Source: Nematostella vectensis
Lineage: Eukaryota > Cnidaria > Anthozoa > Actiniaria > Edwardsiidae
NCBI RefSeq assembly: GCF_932526225.1
Contig: NC_064036.1
Location: 17,818,953-17,878,952, forward strand
DNA: 60,000 nt
Reading direction: 5' to 3'
Part shown: positions 35,528-46,620 of the stretch, in pieces
How positions within the stretch are numbered: the stretch's first letter is position 1
Layout of the letters: each line of letters starts with the position of its first letter
Made by a program: the position numbers and the translations under genes
The notes under the pieces: model-generated
Seen by the model: the letters and a program-made list of their open reading frames with translations, nothing else
Databases searched by the model: none
What the model was told of the DNA's origin: nothing

Positions 35528-35940
35528 GTTTGTTGGTAGTGGTGGTGTTATCTGGTATGCTGGTAGTGTTGGTGTTATCTGGCATCGTGGTAGTGATGGT
35601 GTTATCTGGCATCGTGGTAGTGATGGTGTTATCTGGCATCGTGGTAGTGATGGTGTTATCTGGCATGCTGGAAGTTGTCTGGCATGCTGGTAGTAATGGT
35701 GTTATCTGGCATGCTGGTAGTAATGGTGTTATCTGGTAGTAATGGTGTTATCTGGCATGCTGGTAGTAATGGTGTTATCTGGTAGGGATGGTGTTATCTG
35801 GCATGCTGGTAGTAATGGTGTTATCTGGTAGTGATGGTGTTATCTGGCATGCTGGTAGTAATGGTGTTATCTGGCTTGCTGGTAGTGATGGTGTTATCTG
35901 GCTTGCTGGTAGTGATGGTGTTATCTTGCATGCTGGTAAT
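35528..35940. repeat. 27-bp minisatellite over the NXPE stop codon
   Basis: The unit is 'gctggtagtaatggtgttat' followed by 'ctggcat' (27 bp), with shortened copies. Its last copies contain the final codons and the TAA stop (35921-35923 on the minus strand) of the NXPE-like gene, so the array forms that gene's 3' UTR. Plus-strand open frames here (35530-35739, 35788-36051) are a by-product of the period. Confidence 0.92.
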
Positions 35941-37004
35941 ATATCTCTAGGGCTTGCACGGCAGGAGAGAATGCCTCCAGGTCGTAATGAACATTGTCCG
36001 TCGTCCCCCGTGGGTAAGAGGAAGATAGCGGATACATGTCTAGCACTTTGATGCCCGCCTTGCACATTGTGTCCATGGAGTACGTGTGATACAGCTGTAT
36101 TCTCTATGAGAAACATCAATATTAGTGATGTCTCAGCAGACGAGTCGCTGTACATAGGGGGGGGGGGGCACTCGTACCTGTGCCGTACCAATATTGAGAC
36201 CAATATTAAATCTAGAATACAAGGCCACGCGCTATGCGGGCTCAGGGTTTTAAGAGTTGCATCTTTTCACTTGATACGAAAGGATTATTAAAACCAGAGG
36301 CGCCCCCCCCCCCTCACCCTATCTTTAGATATTTGGCTTTAACATATTAAGTAATACAAGGAAATACACGGAAAAACATTGATTCCGCCCCCCCCTTTCT
36401 TGAAAACCTTGCTTTGGCCCCTCCCCTTTTTGGAGCTCCTGGATCCGCTCCTGAAAACTGATAACTGAAATTAATCATTATTAAAATAATGCTATTAAAG
36501 ATTACCTGATTATTGTGAAACCTGAACAAAGTGGTGTTAAATCGCTTTTTACTCAAGAATCGAAGTTTCTCTCTTTCTAGCATTGTGGTTCCTCTCCACA
36601 CTATGTCCATTTGAGGCTTTGAACTTGCTTTTACTAGGTCTACAATCCGAGTTAACAGCTGCTGGAATTGGCCAAAGCTCACCGCCAAGGCATAATGAGT
36701 TCCCAAATTGAAGAGAAAAACACTCGGCTCGTCAAACTCCTTTCGACTCATTAGTTGGCTGAATTGATCTAGTAGCACTTCTTGACGGAAGTCTTGGTTC
36801 TTTGGTATTTTTGGCCTGTTGTCTTCATGCTAAAGACGAAAATAAAACAACTAACATTACTTGCTATTATTTGGTAATAGGGTGGTGTGGGGATGTTTGA
36901 TTTGGAGTTGTGATGACGAGGATGAGGAGGAGGAGGAAGAGGAGGAGGAGGAGGAGGAGGAGAAGGAAATGGAGGAGGAGGAGAAGGAGAAGGAAATGGA
37001 GGAG

Positions 37005-37036
<32 letters not shown>

Positions 37037-37061
37037 GGAGGAGGAGAAGGAAATGGAGGAG

Positions 37062-37093
<32 letters not shown>

Positions 37094-37369
37094 GGAGAAG
37101 GAAATGGAGGAGGAGGAGGAGGAAGAGGAGGAGGAGGAGGAGGAGGAGAAGGAAATGGAGGAGGAGGAAGAGGAGGAGGAGGAGGAGGAGGAGGAAGAGG
37201 AGAAGGAGGAGGAGGAAGAGGAGGAGGAGGAGGAGGAGGAAGAGGAGGAGGAGGAGGAAGAGGAGGAGGAGGAGGAGGAGGAGGAAGAGGAGAAGGAGGA
37301 GGAGGAGGAGGAGGAGGAGGAGAGGAGGAAGAGGAGGAGGAGGGAGGAGGAGGAGAGGAAATGGAGGAG

Positions 37370-37401
<32 letters not shown>

Positions 37402-40400
37402 GGAGGAGGAGGAGAAGGAAATGGAGGAGGAGGAAGAGGAGGAGGAGGAGGAGAGGAGGAGGAGGAAGAGGAGGAGGAGGAGGAGGAAGAGGAGGAGGAG
37501 GAGGAGGAGGAGGAGGAAGAGGAGGAGGAGGAGGAAGAGGAGGAGGAGGAGGAAGAGGAGAGAGGAGGAGAGGAAGGAGGAGGAGGAGGAAGAGGAGAAG
37601 GAGGAGAGGAGGAGAGGAGGAGGAGGAGGAGGAGGAGGAGGAGGAGGAGGAGGAAGAGGAGAAGGAGGAAGGAGGAGGAGAGGAGGAGAAGAGGAGGAGG
37701 AGGAGAGGAGGAGGAGGAGGAGGAAGAGGAGAGAGGAGGAGGAGGAAGAGGAGGAGGAGGAGAAGAGAGAGGAGGAGGAGGAGAGGAGGAGGAGGAGGAG
37801 GAGAGAGGAGAGGAGGAGGAGGAGGAGGAGAGGAGGAGGAGGAGGAGGAAGAGGAGGAGGAGGAGGAGGAGGAAGAGGAGAAGGAGGAGGAGGAGGAAGA
37901 GGAAGAGGAGAAGGAGGAGGAGGAGGAGGAGGAGGAGGAGGAGGAGGAGGAGGATAGCTTTGATATCTTTTCAAGTGGCCAATCTCATGGTCTTAAAATG
38001 AGAATGCCCGCTTCCGTCACTGACCTCGTATACCCAGTTAACGACCCGATCACAGCGGCGGAATACTTCCGTGCACAACTTGCTTGTAGAGGCCAATTTC
38101 GAGAATCTTCTGCCGTTTGAATCTCCGATGTTCAGCAGATACCCGTTGTGTCGTGAACTTGGCTTTGGTAGCATTGCTGTCATTACGGAAATCAGAATGT
38201 TCACATTTATACCCGAGAAGAGGACATTTTAATATGTGTGAATTTGTTTACGTTAATATAATTCGAAACTTTGACACTGGACTTGTTTGTTTCTCTGATT
38301 AGATGTTTATTTCCCTACCTATTATCCAATACAACACAGATTTATTTCGCAATTCATTCTTTACATTTATATAATATATATTATATTCGGAAACGAAACA
38401 CCCTTCAAAGGAGGGATATCTTTCATTACACGTTAGGAACATACAAACACAAAGAGTAAGGTATTATGTATAGTATACCTAATACGGTCCCTACCTGTCA
38501 AATACGGCCTCTACGTATCATTAACCCACCAGAGTAAGCTATTATGTATAGTCTACCTAATACGGTCCCTACCTGTCAAATACGGCATCCACGTATCATT
38601 AACCCACCAGAGTAAGGTATTATGGGTAGTCTACTTAATACGGTCCTTACCTGTTGAGTACGGCCTCCACGTATTATTAACCCACCGACCGTGCCCGTCC
38701 CACAGTAGTCGGCATGACAGCCCACACGTATCCGTTAAACGACGGCAGGATTCCTTATCTTGACAATGCGCAGAATAACCTGCAAGTAGATTTATAACAT
38801 GTAAGTACATTTATAACCTGTAAGTACATTAATAGTTTGTAAGTAGATTAATAACCTGTAAGTAGATTAATAACCTGTAAGTAGTCTAATAACCTGTAAG
38901 TAGATTACTAACCTGTAAGTAGATTAATTAATTGTTAGTAGATTAATGGCCTGTAATTAGATTAATAGTTTTTAAGTAGATCAATAACCTGTAAGTAGAT
39001 TAATTAATTGTTAGATTAATGGCCTGTAAGTAGATTAATAGTTTTTAAGTAGATCAATAACCTGTAAGTAGATTAATTAATTGTTAGATTAATAACCTGT
39101 AAGTAGATTAATAACCAGTAAGTAGATTGATAACCTGTTAGTAGATTAATAACCAGTAAGTAGATTAATAACCTGTTAGTAGATTAGTAACCTGTTAGTA
39201 GATTAATAACATGTAAGTAGATTCATGGCCTGTAAGTAGATAAATGGCCTGTAGGTAGATTGATAACCTGTAAGTAGATTGATCGCAACCCATTAAGCAC
39301 GACCTTTAGTGCGACGCCTGAATCAACGTTGAACACAATGTATTTGTTTCGATAGACAATTAGATTCGGCACGGCAGAAGTGCGACTTATGAATCGGCCT
39401 TACCTCCTTGGCCTGATTGTGGTGGGATGGTAAACTTATAGGCGGTTTTGCGCCCAAGCGGCTCATTGATAAAATCGTCGAAATTATCTCCCAAAATATG
39501 GTTATCGTAATCCACATACAGCCCTTGGTTGGTTCCTGTGATAGGAATAGGAAAATTTCTCAGTCTAGGAAAATGGAATAAAATTCGCCTTCAAATAAAC
39601 GCATCGATGTGTTACGAATTGGCTCCATAACTCATTCGCATGGGGGTCTTGCCCTAAAAATATATGGGACTTACCGTTGATGAAGAACTTATCAGGCGGG
39701 TCACGCAGCCCGTTGCATAACGTGTAATCAAGCGTGATCCCGGTGGTGTAGGTTCCAGGCTCCAGGACGAGTACAAGTACCTCGTACAGTCCATTGTCAT
39801 GGTCGAATACCACGGGCGCAAGGGATGCCGGTCCTTGTCTGATGTATACTCGCCACGTGTCTCCCCCGGATGATTTTCGCCGCCCGTTCATGTCTACTGA
39901 CTGGATCCAGAACCGACTAAAGTGACCTGAACAGAGCATGAGACCTGGTTAAAGTGAACTAAACAGAACACAAGACCTGGTTAAAGTCAAGTAAACAAAA
40001 CACTAGACCTGGCCTAAGTGAACTAAGCAGAACACGAGACCTGTCTAAAACGACCTAAACAGAACACAAGGCCTGGCTCAAGAGACCTGAACAGAATAAG
40101 AGAACTGGCTAAACGGTCTAAACAGAACACAAGACCTGGCTAAAGCGACCTAAACAGAACGCAGTAACTGGCTAAAGCGACCTAAACAGAACACAAGACC
40201 TAGGTAAATTGACCTTAACAGAACGCACGACCTGCTGACCTGCCGGCTGAAGTTCCCATTTGCTGACAAAGCTTTTATGAGCGTTAGTCCGTGCCTGCGA
40301 TCGCACCGCGGCTCGCATGTCCCAGCGCATGCTCCCTGCACAAGGACTTAGAATTGCTTCCCAGTCCACTCGCCATCGCTGCAAGCGGCACCATTGCATT

Positions 40401-40532
40401 CTGAAGTCCCGGATGTTATCTCGGCTGGGCCTGGGCCTGAGTGCAGATGGACATACCCAGTAAGAAGCGAAGACGTGAAGTATCACGATAAGTACCAGTA
40501 CCGCGCTAACTCTACCGAGATGACCTGGACAC
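35921..40532 (-). CDS. NXPE-like PC-esterase domain protein, start exon not found
   Basis: Minus-strand exons in transcript order: 40532-40240, 39926-39675, 39535-39404, 38176-38025, 36829-36506, 36103-35921. Phases match at every junction (total 1,336 nt, about 445 residues). The first visible exon enters at phase 2 and gives a hydrophobic segment ('VSAVLVLIVILHVFASYW'), a likely signal anchor. Next comes an Ig/filamin-like region ('SVDMNGRRKSSGGDTWRV', 'DHDNGLYEV', 'LDYTLCNGLRDPP'). The C-terminal SGNH/PC-esterase part has 'NIGDSNGRRF' (catalytic Ser), 'NLGTHYAL', and 'TTDNVHYD' (DxxH). NXPE proteins are secretory-pathway proteins of largely unknown activity, related to acetyl-transfer or esterase folds. 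The catalytic landmarks are intact. Convergent with the PH gene and divergent from the recombinase gene. The exon with the start codon lies upstream of 40545; a good minus-strand donor is near 41298. Confidence 0.85.
36290..36460. repeat. Fragment of a dispersed C/G-run repeat
   Basis: Between C12 (about 36303) and 'ggagctcctggatccgctcc' (about 36431) the wording resembles a known style of degenerate repeat with long C runs. It lies in the last intron of the NXPE-like gene. Identity of the family is not established here. Confidence 0.4.
36905..37955. repeat. 1-kb GAG/GAA purine tract
   Basis: About 1.05 kb of almost pure purine on the plus strand, mainly GAG with GAA and 'gaaatgga' interruptions that contain the only T. 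All three plus frames and one minus frame stay open for hundreds of codons (Glu-, Arg/Lys- or Gly-rich, and Pro/Leu/Ser-rich). These are composition artefacts, not genes. The tract fills the NXPE intron between 38025 and 36829, where in the sense direction it is a giant CTC pyrimidine tract ending about 75 bases before the acceptor. Confidence 0.97.
38454..38689. repeat. 78-bp tandem repeat, three copies
   Basis: The unit contains 'gagtaaggtattatgtatag', 'cctaatacggtccctacctg' and 'gtatcattaacccacca'. Three copies, the last more diverged. It is intronic in the NXPE-like gene. Confidence 0.9.
38776..39285. repeat. 19-bp tandem repeat array
   Basis: More than twenty copies of 'taacctgtaagtagattaa' with variants ('taattgttagtagattaa', 'tggcctgtaagtagat'). 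Some groups of units recur together (38940-39000 and 39000-39060). It lies in the same NXPE intron as the 78-bp repeat. Confidence 0.93.
39927..40239. repeat. 32-bp repeat filling an entire NXPE intron
   Basis: The whole 313-bp intron between the first two visible NXPE exons consists of about ten units of 'gacctggctaaagcgaccta' followed by 'aacagaacacaa'. On the sense (minus) strand each unit reads 'ttctgttTAGgtcgcttta', that is, an acceptor-like AG plus the opening bases of the downstream exon (GTCACTTTAG). The array touches both splice sites. Confidence 0.92.
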
Positions 40533-41603
40533 CTGCAAATGACAGATAAAACAGATAAGAGCTAAGCTGATATCCGAGCTGAAACTTGTAAGGTCTTAGT
40601 GATACAAAATGTTAGCTGTATGCACCAGCCAGCATCGAAAACAAACAGCGGCCACTAATAAACAATGTCTCGATTTATTTGTCACTCATGTACCTTATAT
40701 CACCTTCCGCGACCACCATTTTCTCGTCCCAAATGTATCATTCACTTAATGTGTACCTCTATCGAACGGCCTGTCACATAACTGTATTTCATACCTCCCA
40801 AGTGTATTTTTCGATGTCACTATTACCTCTCTAACCTCTATCCAGAGATAAAAAAAATATCGTTCAAGTGCCTTGCGAGCAGGTTAAGAACGTGCATTTA
40901 ATTCTCGACTTTTCTTTGTGGTAATTTCTAGTTTTGATATTGAAGCATTTTGCCACTGCTCTGACCTCATTCTATAAGACAAGCGTCCCGTTGCGGAGAC
41001 TTCGCGGTTTATTTAGGAGCACGTTTTAGGCTGCAACAAAATCTCTGCAAAAATCGCGTTGGTTTAGACAGGCCAGTGGGATATCACCGAGTTAATGGCT
41101 TAAGTTGATTTCACGCATTACAAAGATTCCGCGTGTTGACGATCTTCACGAAGACTTATATTACGAATAGCCAAGAGTATAACCCACCTTCTTTTGGATT
41201 CAACCAGCATTGAGGCTGTTTGTTTTAAAACTACCAATGTTCACTTGTCGGAGGAATAATAGGTTGGTTTAGTAAGACAGGGGAAGCTGTCTTACCTTGC
41301 GCTTGTGGTGTTTTAATTAAAAAAAAAACCCTGGTCGCTTAGATACCGCAACCCAAGGGTAAGACTTTACCTACTAAATAATATAAAGCTACCGTAACCT
41401 TAGCAACGCCACTGAAAAACGATCTGTCTTCGTAGAAGTAATGAACGATTATTTGAAGGTTTCTGGTTCGTACGATTCATACGGAATTCATACCATTTTC
41501 AGCCAATAGGAGAGCCAGCTCGCATTACGTCATTACATCACGCCGTTGAAAATTCCTCATTCATTCTCTAACACCACTTCCCTGCTCTTATCTAAGCTTT
41601 AAC
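40533..41603. other. Region between divergent genes
   Basis: About 1.07 kb separates the first visible NXPE exon from the recombinase-gene start. It should contain the missing NXPE start exon; the strongest minus-strand donor I see is 'caag|gtaaga' near 41298. No other coding signal. Confidence 0.4.
41495..41560 (+). promoter_or_regulatory. CCAAT and CRE-like promoter elements
   Basis: A CCAAT box ('cagccaatagga', near 41502) is followed by 'cattacgtcattacatcacg' (near 41523), two CRE-like half sites, about 60-100 bases before the ATG at 41604. The divergent gene on the other strand makes a shared promoter possible. Confidence 0.45.
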
Positions 41604-41877
41604 ATGGCTCCCAAAATGAGAAGCAGTAATGTTCTGCGTTATATTGAGAGTGCGGGACTCTCTGAGGATCTCAGCGAGTTTGAGAGTGAGAACGTATCGG
41701 CAGGGTCTCGCTTGGCCACCAAGAATGAGACGGCAGTTCATGTAGAGAGCACAGCTCGTCTATATGAACTCCGTCTTATTCAGATGGAGAAATTCGCCAT
41801 ACGAGAGAAGGACACGGCTATTCTTTTTGGTGAAAATAGCCGTCCATTTAGGGCGGCTACTATCAAGACCTTTCTCG
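41604..41877 (+). CDS. Possible first exon of the recombinase gene
   Basis: The ATG at 41604 follows a promoter-like stretch and opens 91 codons that end at a strong donor (G|gtaagt). The peptide is charged and probably helical, rich in E, S and R ('SEDLSEFESENVS', 'RLIQMEKFAIREKDTA'); I recognise no domain. It ends in phase 1, but the next clear exon (42654) needs phase 2, so either a small exon between them is missing from my reading, or the gene is damaged, or this exon belongs to another transcript. Confidence 0.5.
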
Positions 41878-42653
41878 GTAAGTGTAAAGTATGATGCTCT
41901 ATCTAAATACTGTAAATGAGACTAAAAAAGGACGATCTAATAACTTACGTACGTAAAGCCTCAAGACCGGCGCACATGTTGAGGAAAATTTCACGCATTC
42001 ACTCTGCTTACTGCCTCGCAAGGCCAAAAACGCACATTTTAAGCAGGAGATAATTATGTCACAGTTGCTTCAAGCAGGAGATGATTTTGTCTCAGTTGTT
42101 TTTTTAAATTTTAAGCCCTGATTATATTTTATATAAACTCGTACAACATGTTTATAATGCTTTACACAATTCAAAGATTGCAAAACACTCACTACTCTTT
42201 TCTATTTTGTGTGCATAAAGTAGATATCTAACTCTCCCTTGCTGTACCTCTTGATATTGTGATATTTTCTGATACTGTTTTGTGATATTTTCTGATACTG
42301 TGATTCTCGTTTATATCCAATGCTTATTCGAAAACAAAATAGACTATATTTTTCCTATTTACTTGCTTAATTGAATTATCACATATTAGATAAATTATAG
42401 ATGTCTTCACTTTTTCTCTAAACATAATATTGCATATAGTATCATATCTAGTAGCTAATAATTTTGAGATTAATGATGATATATTTTAATGACATATTTT
42501 AGTCTAGTTTGATGGTACAGTGATTTTTAATGTGAGATATTTAAGTCTAGTTTGATGGTTTAGTGACATCCATATTGATTAACTACACTTGATTTGGTAT
42601 TTTGATTAAGACACTTTGCAATAATATAATTGGTTAATGACTCTGTCATACAG

Positions 42654-45600
42654 ATTCTGGATGCCGAAGTTTGGGCATGTTGGCCCATACAGTGAGCAAG
42701 TAAAAAGGGATCATGATGGGAAAATTGTAGACATCATCCCAAAAGGGAACCCTATGGAGGATGCTGGTAAGTGTCTGTTATGATGATTATGTCAGTATTC
42801 CTGTCAGCCTTATCATTATACCAGTACAAGAAACTGGCTTGTACTTGTAGCATAGCTGTCAACTCTCCCGCATTAGGTGGGAGTCTCAAGATTTATTTCT
42901 ATCACGGAGGGTACAAGATGCAGGTTGCAGGTCGGCTGCAGGTTGGGTACAAAATGCAGGTCGGGTGATTACAGTTTTTTTTTTTTTGCTTTAACTATTT
43001 CATACAAACTACGGCTCACGTAGTGGAATCTAAAAGTTATCGTGATAACAACAACGCTGTAATATTTTGGTTTATTGCTTGATTTTCAAACTAGGTATTT
43101 TACTTATCATGAGAGTGAGTTGTTTTACTTAATAGCAATTAATTCTACACAAAGTTGCTCATTATGCTCGTTTATATCAACGACTTAAGCTTTTCGTCAT
43201 GAGAATATCGCATGGGCCTTTTGTTAACCGATTTCTAAAGCATGCAACAAACAAGTGGATGGCTATTGTAACTGGATGAAGGATAAATCGTGGAGCTGGA
43301 AATGGACTAGAGATTCCTTGTATTTATACATTTTCTGGAGACAAAGAAACGTCAATCCCATGGTTGAAATTGAAGTTAGAATATTGTAATTATAAAATTC
43401 TTTAATAGTTGCCTACTGGAAAGGCAGCTTTTATGAAACATTACAACATTACAAATTTGGAAAATATTTTGCTCTTTTTATTATACTCTTTTGCCTTGGA
43501 CTACTTTGGTTCATTTTATTCAATTGCTTTCCTATAATTATTCTGCCTAATTTTTTGGCTTAGTGGTATTTCAGCAGTTATACTTCTGTCTGGCACTGTT
43601 ATTCAATCAAATAAATGCAGAATCTGAGATTTGAAACTTATTCATTATATCATAATAATGCCATTGTAATGGCATTATGGCAATTCATTGCAAATTTCAT
43701 CTAAAAGTAGTCAAAAATTACACTGCCTACGTGGAACAACTTCATTAGAATTTGAAAGCTCCTATTCATAGCGTGGCACTACCTATATGTCTGTTCATTC
43801 AAAAGGATCCCTACATCCTTTTGAAAATTGAGTGAGGTGTAGAGTTGACTGAACACATGTAATACTACTATTACTATCACTGTAAATCAGCAATAAAATC
43901 TAAAGTCATGGTAAATTATCAAATGTCACATTATTTTCAATCCTTAGATTTAGCTCATTCCATCTATAATTTTTTTAATCAGCTTCCTCTTTTTGTTTTA
44001 GTCAACTCTGGCCAAATTCCCTCCCGCATTCAGATAAAGCTGCCATGGTCAAAGGCTGACAAGCATGCCAAAGGTGCGTACTTAACCTTTTCTTGTGAAT
44101 AGTTATTTTTCTTTTGAGGTATATAATATTGTTATAATTTACATATTGCAAGAGTTAATCTGTCGCTATGGGCCAATCCCCTAAACCCTAAGTTGTGCCC
44201 TGTTATGGCACTCATTTCGTGGCTGCTGTTTTCTGGTAAGTTATTGGAGGCACAATGTCACATTTCTGGGTTGCCCCTACACATCCTATTTCTTTATTTC
44301 TTTTACTTTTTTTCATTTTTAGGAAAACCTTACCTTTAATTTACCTCCACCATTACTCACAATAGAAACCTAGCAATTTAATCTAGTGATATATTATTAG
44401 GAATCACGAAGGGTTACATCTTCCCTCGCATTTCCAAGGACAACCGACGTGCCCTTCCATCAAAGCGAAGTGTGGCCTCATATCGTACTATTTTTTCCAA
44501 GGTAAATACATCAGTACACCAATATCTTAATCAAATCTCTAATTTCTTGTCATAAGGAACAGTAAATTATATAACATCACTTGTTTTTCCGGCTGGCTTA
44601 CAATCATAAAATACTGTTTTTCTCTCATTCTTGTGGTTTCCTTTCAAAAACAAATACAAAATGAGGAGAAAAGTCGCAGGAATTTTAAAACTAATTTAGA
44701 GATTCTTACAAATGGTGTAATAATATGACCATGCCATGCACTTTTCTTAATTTTGTATCACACTCGCACTGCCCGTAGTGGCCTTTGTCAGTGCCTGCAA
44801 AGTATGCTGGATTCTCAAGCATGTGGCACTGCATGCTTGTTACAGGTATATATGCAGACAAAATTGTGCTCCCTCTAATATTTTATACAAGCATTTATTA
44901 ATTATTTCCCTCTTGCTTGTAGATGACCAAGGCCCTATTTGAGAAGCCATACACCACACATAGCATTAGAAGGTCAGCAGCACGCTGGGCAGCCAGATGT
45001 GGTGCTGATGATAGCACAATCAAAAGGACTGGTCGCTGGTAAGAACACTTGCCAAAAGCAGAATGACATTAATTTTGTGATGTGATATGAACTTTTGTAT
45101 GAATATAATAATCAAATAATGTTTTTATTGGTGTTGGTTCATTGAAATATACCTTACAGCAGTAACAAAAAACATTAAAATCACTTGATGTCTTTCCAAT
45201 TGTCCTTCCTGCTCTTCTGCCCTTGTATTGATATTTTCAGTTCCTACTGGTTGTTAGGCATCTTCTCTTTATAGTCTTGAAAGGTCACTTTTGTTGTTGT
45301 TCTTGTTGTTTTGACTTTTGCTTGCAAATTTTGCCTCGGGGGTAGTAGAATTCACTTTCGCTTTCTTTGTTGGTATTCATCGCTTCTTTACCAAAAGTCG
45401 AAAAGCTTTTGTCTTCAGTTTTTTTGGGTTATGCTTGCCCTGGTAAAAAAATGCAAGCATGCAAGCTGTCATTGCCATATTATCATATTATTAGTTAGTG
45501 AGTGATGTGTTCTTAATTGCTAGTCTCAGGACTTTTGCACACCCCAGAATGTTTTGCTTATCATGATTTCCTGACGAATTCTAAGTCGTCATACATAACA

Positions 45601-45743
45601 TGTAAATTTTCATCTTTTCTTTTAGGAAGTCGAGCAGCTTTGAACTTTACACCCAAGACGCAAGAGCAGAAATGATTACTGAACTTCATGACGACAATCC
45701 AAGCCAGGACCATCTGCTGTGGATGTTCAAGCCCCTCAGATGA
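42654..45743 (+). CDS. Tyrosine recombinase domain, split by introns
   Basis: Exons 42654-42766, 44002-44073, 44401-44501, 44923-45038 and 45626-45743 have matching phases and GT-AG junctions and end at TGA (45741-45743), about 173 residues. Landmarks of the tyrosine recombinase/phage-integrase fold: a beta-hairpin lysine motif 'LPWSKADKHAKG', box II 'HSIRRSAARWAARCGA' (H-x-x-R), then 'GRW' in the second-histidine position and Tyr in 'SFELYTQ', about 31 residues after the box II Arg. Box I Arg was not found and should lie upstream. Animal relatives include Crypton-type and DIRS-type elements and genes domesticated from them; DIRS lacks introns. The catalytic H, R, W and Y are all present. I infer a Crypton-like or domesticated recombinase; DNA cutting and joining activity is unproven. 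Confidence 0.7.
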
Positions 45744-45819
45744 AGCACCTCCCGCTACATGCCATCCAGACAATTATTTCTGCCCTTGCGCCTTGGCAGC
45801 CTACTGTCAAATCATAGCC

Positions 45820-46620
45820 ATCATCAAATGCTATCCTACATGGAAGGACAACCATTCAAACCATGGAAGGAAAACCATACAAACCACCCTCCATCAAAGT
45901 CATGATCGATGGGACCATGCATGGAAGGAAAACCATGTAAACCCCTGAGGGGCAGTGGCTACACATCCATGGGGTGTAGAATGGAGATGTCAGGCATTTC
46001 CTCCCTCCACTACCCTAGGTGTTCACCTTGGGCAAGTGATATCCCACCTCTAGCCTCCCATTGCCCTAGGTTACAAGATAGCGTCAGATAAAAACTTGGC
46101 GACAATGAGCCCTTGGCAAGGGTGATACCCCGATCTATTGATCGTTAATACCGCATTGAATTATGCGGGGGACCAAGAAGCCCTTATCTATACAAGAGCA
46201 AGTAAAAAATAAAAGAACAATACTTTCATTTGAACATATCTATATTGATTAGGTATTCCAACCTCCATCATCTCACATACCCTTATCGACTTAACCTGCC
46301 TTTCACCACTTTACCTGCCTCCAACTGGCTAGCCTGTACTTCAGTGACTTACCCATTCCTCGTTAATTTACACTCATCAGCTTCCATTCTGTAACAGTCT
46401 TAACTTCCCTAACTGGCTACCTTCAAGAATGGAAGGAAAACCTTACAAACCATCCTTAATCAAAAAAATGGACAACAAAACCATGCATGGAAGTAAAACC
46501 ATGGAATTGAAACCATTCAAACAAAAAGACAGTCATTCAAACCATCAAAGGAAAACCATTGCAGTGTTTGCCTTGGGCAAGTGATAAGACACCACTAGCC
46601 TCCCTTTTCTCTTTTCTAAG
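45820..46620. repeat. Region of degenerate 'ggaaaacca' repeats
   Basis: Words such as 'catggaaggaaaaccat' and 'caaaccatc' recur irregularly at 45840-45945 and 46430-46560, and 'cttgggcaagtgata' plus 'ctagcctccc' occurs at both 46027 and 46570. This looks like a duplicated, decayed repeat downstream of the recombinase gene. An AATAAA at 46208-46213 could serve that gene. Confidence 0.6.

Larger units (their letters stand above)
34303..35920. other. 3' region between the convergent genes
   Basis: No coding sequence is supported between the PH-gene stop (34302) and the NXPE-like stop (35921-35923). An AATAAA lies at 35417-35422, rather far from the stop. Also present: a 16-bp inverted repeat at 34568/34607 and an 18-base G run at 35139. 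About 35131-35265 looks like a fragment of a dispersed repeat ending in 'cctagatccaccactgac'. Confidence 0.5.

Noticed and set aside
36769-38120. Three very long overlapping open frames (about 360-420 codons) on both strands
   Set aside because: They are products of the GAG/GAA tract, which has no stop in any of several frames; the tract lies in an intron of a phase-consistent gene on the minus strand.
43655-43678. 11-bp palindrome with a 2-base loop
   Set aside because: Short and AT-rich in intronic sequence; expected by chance at this scale.
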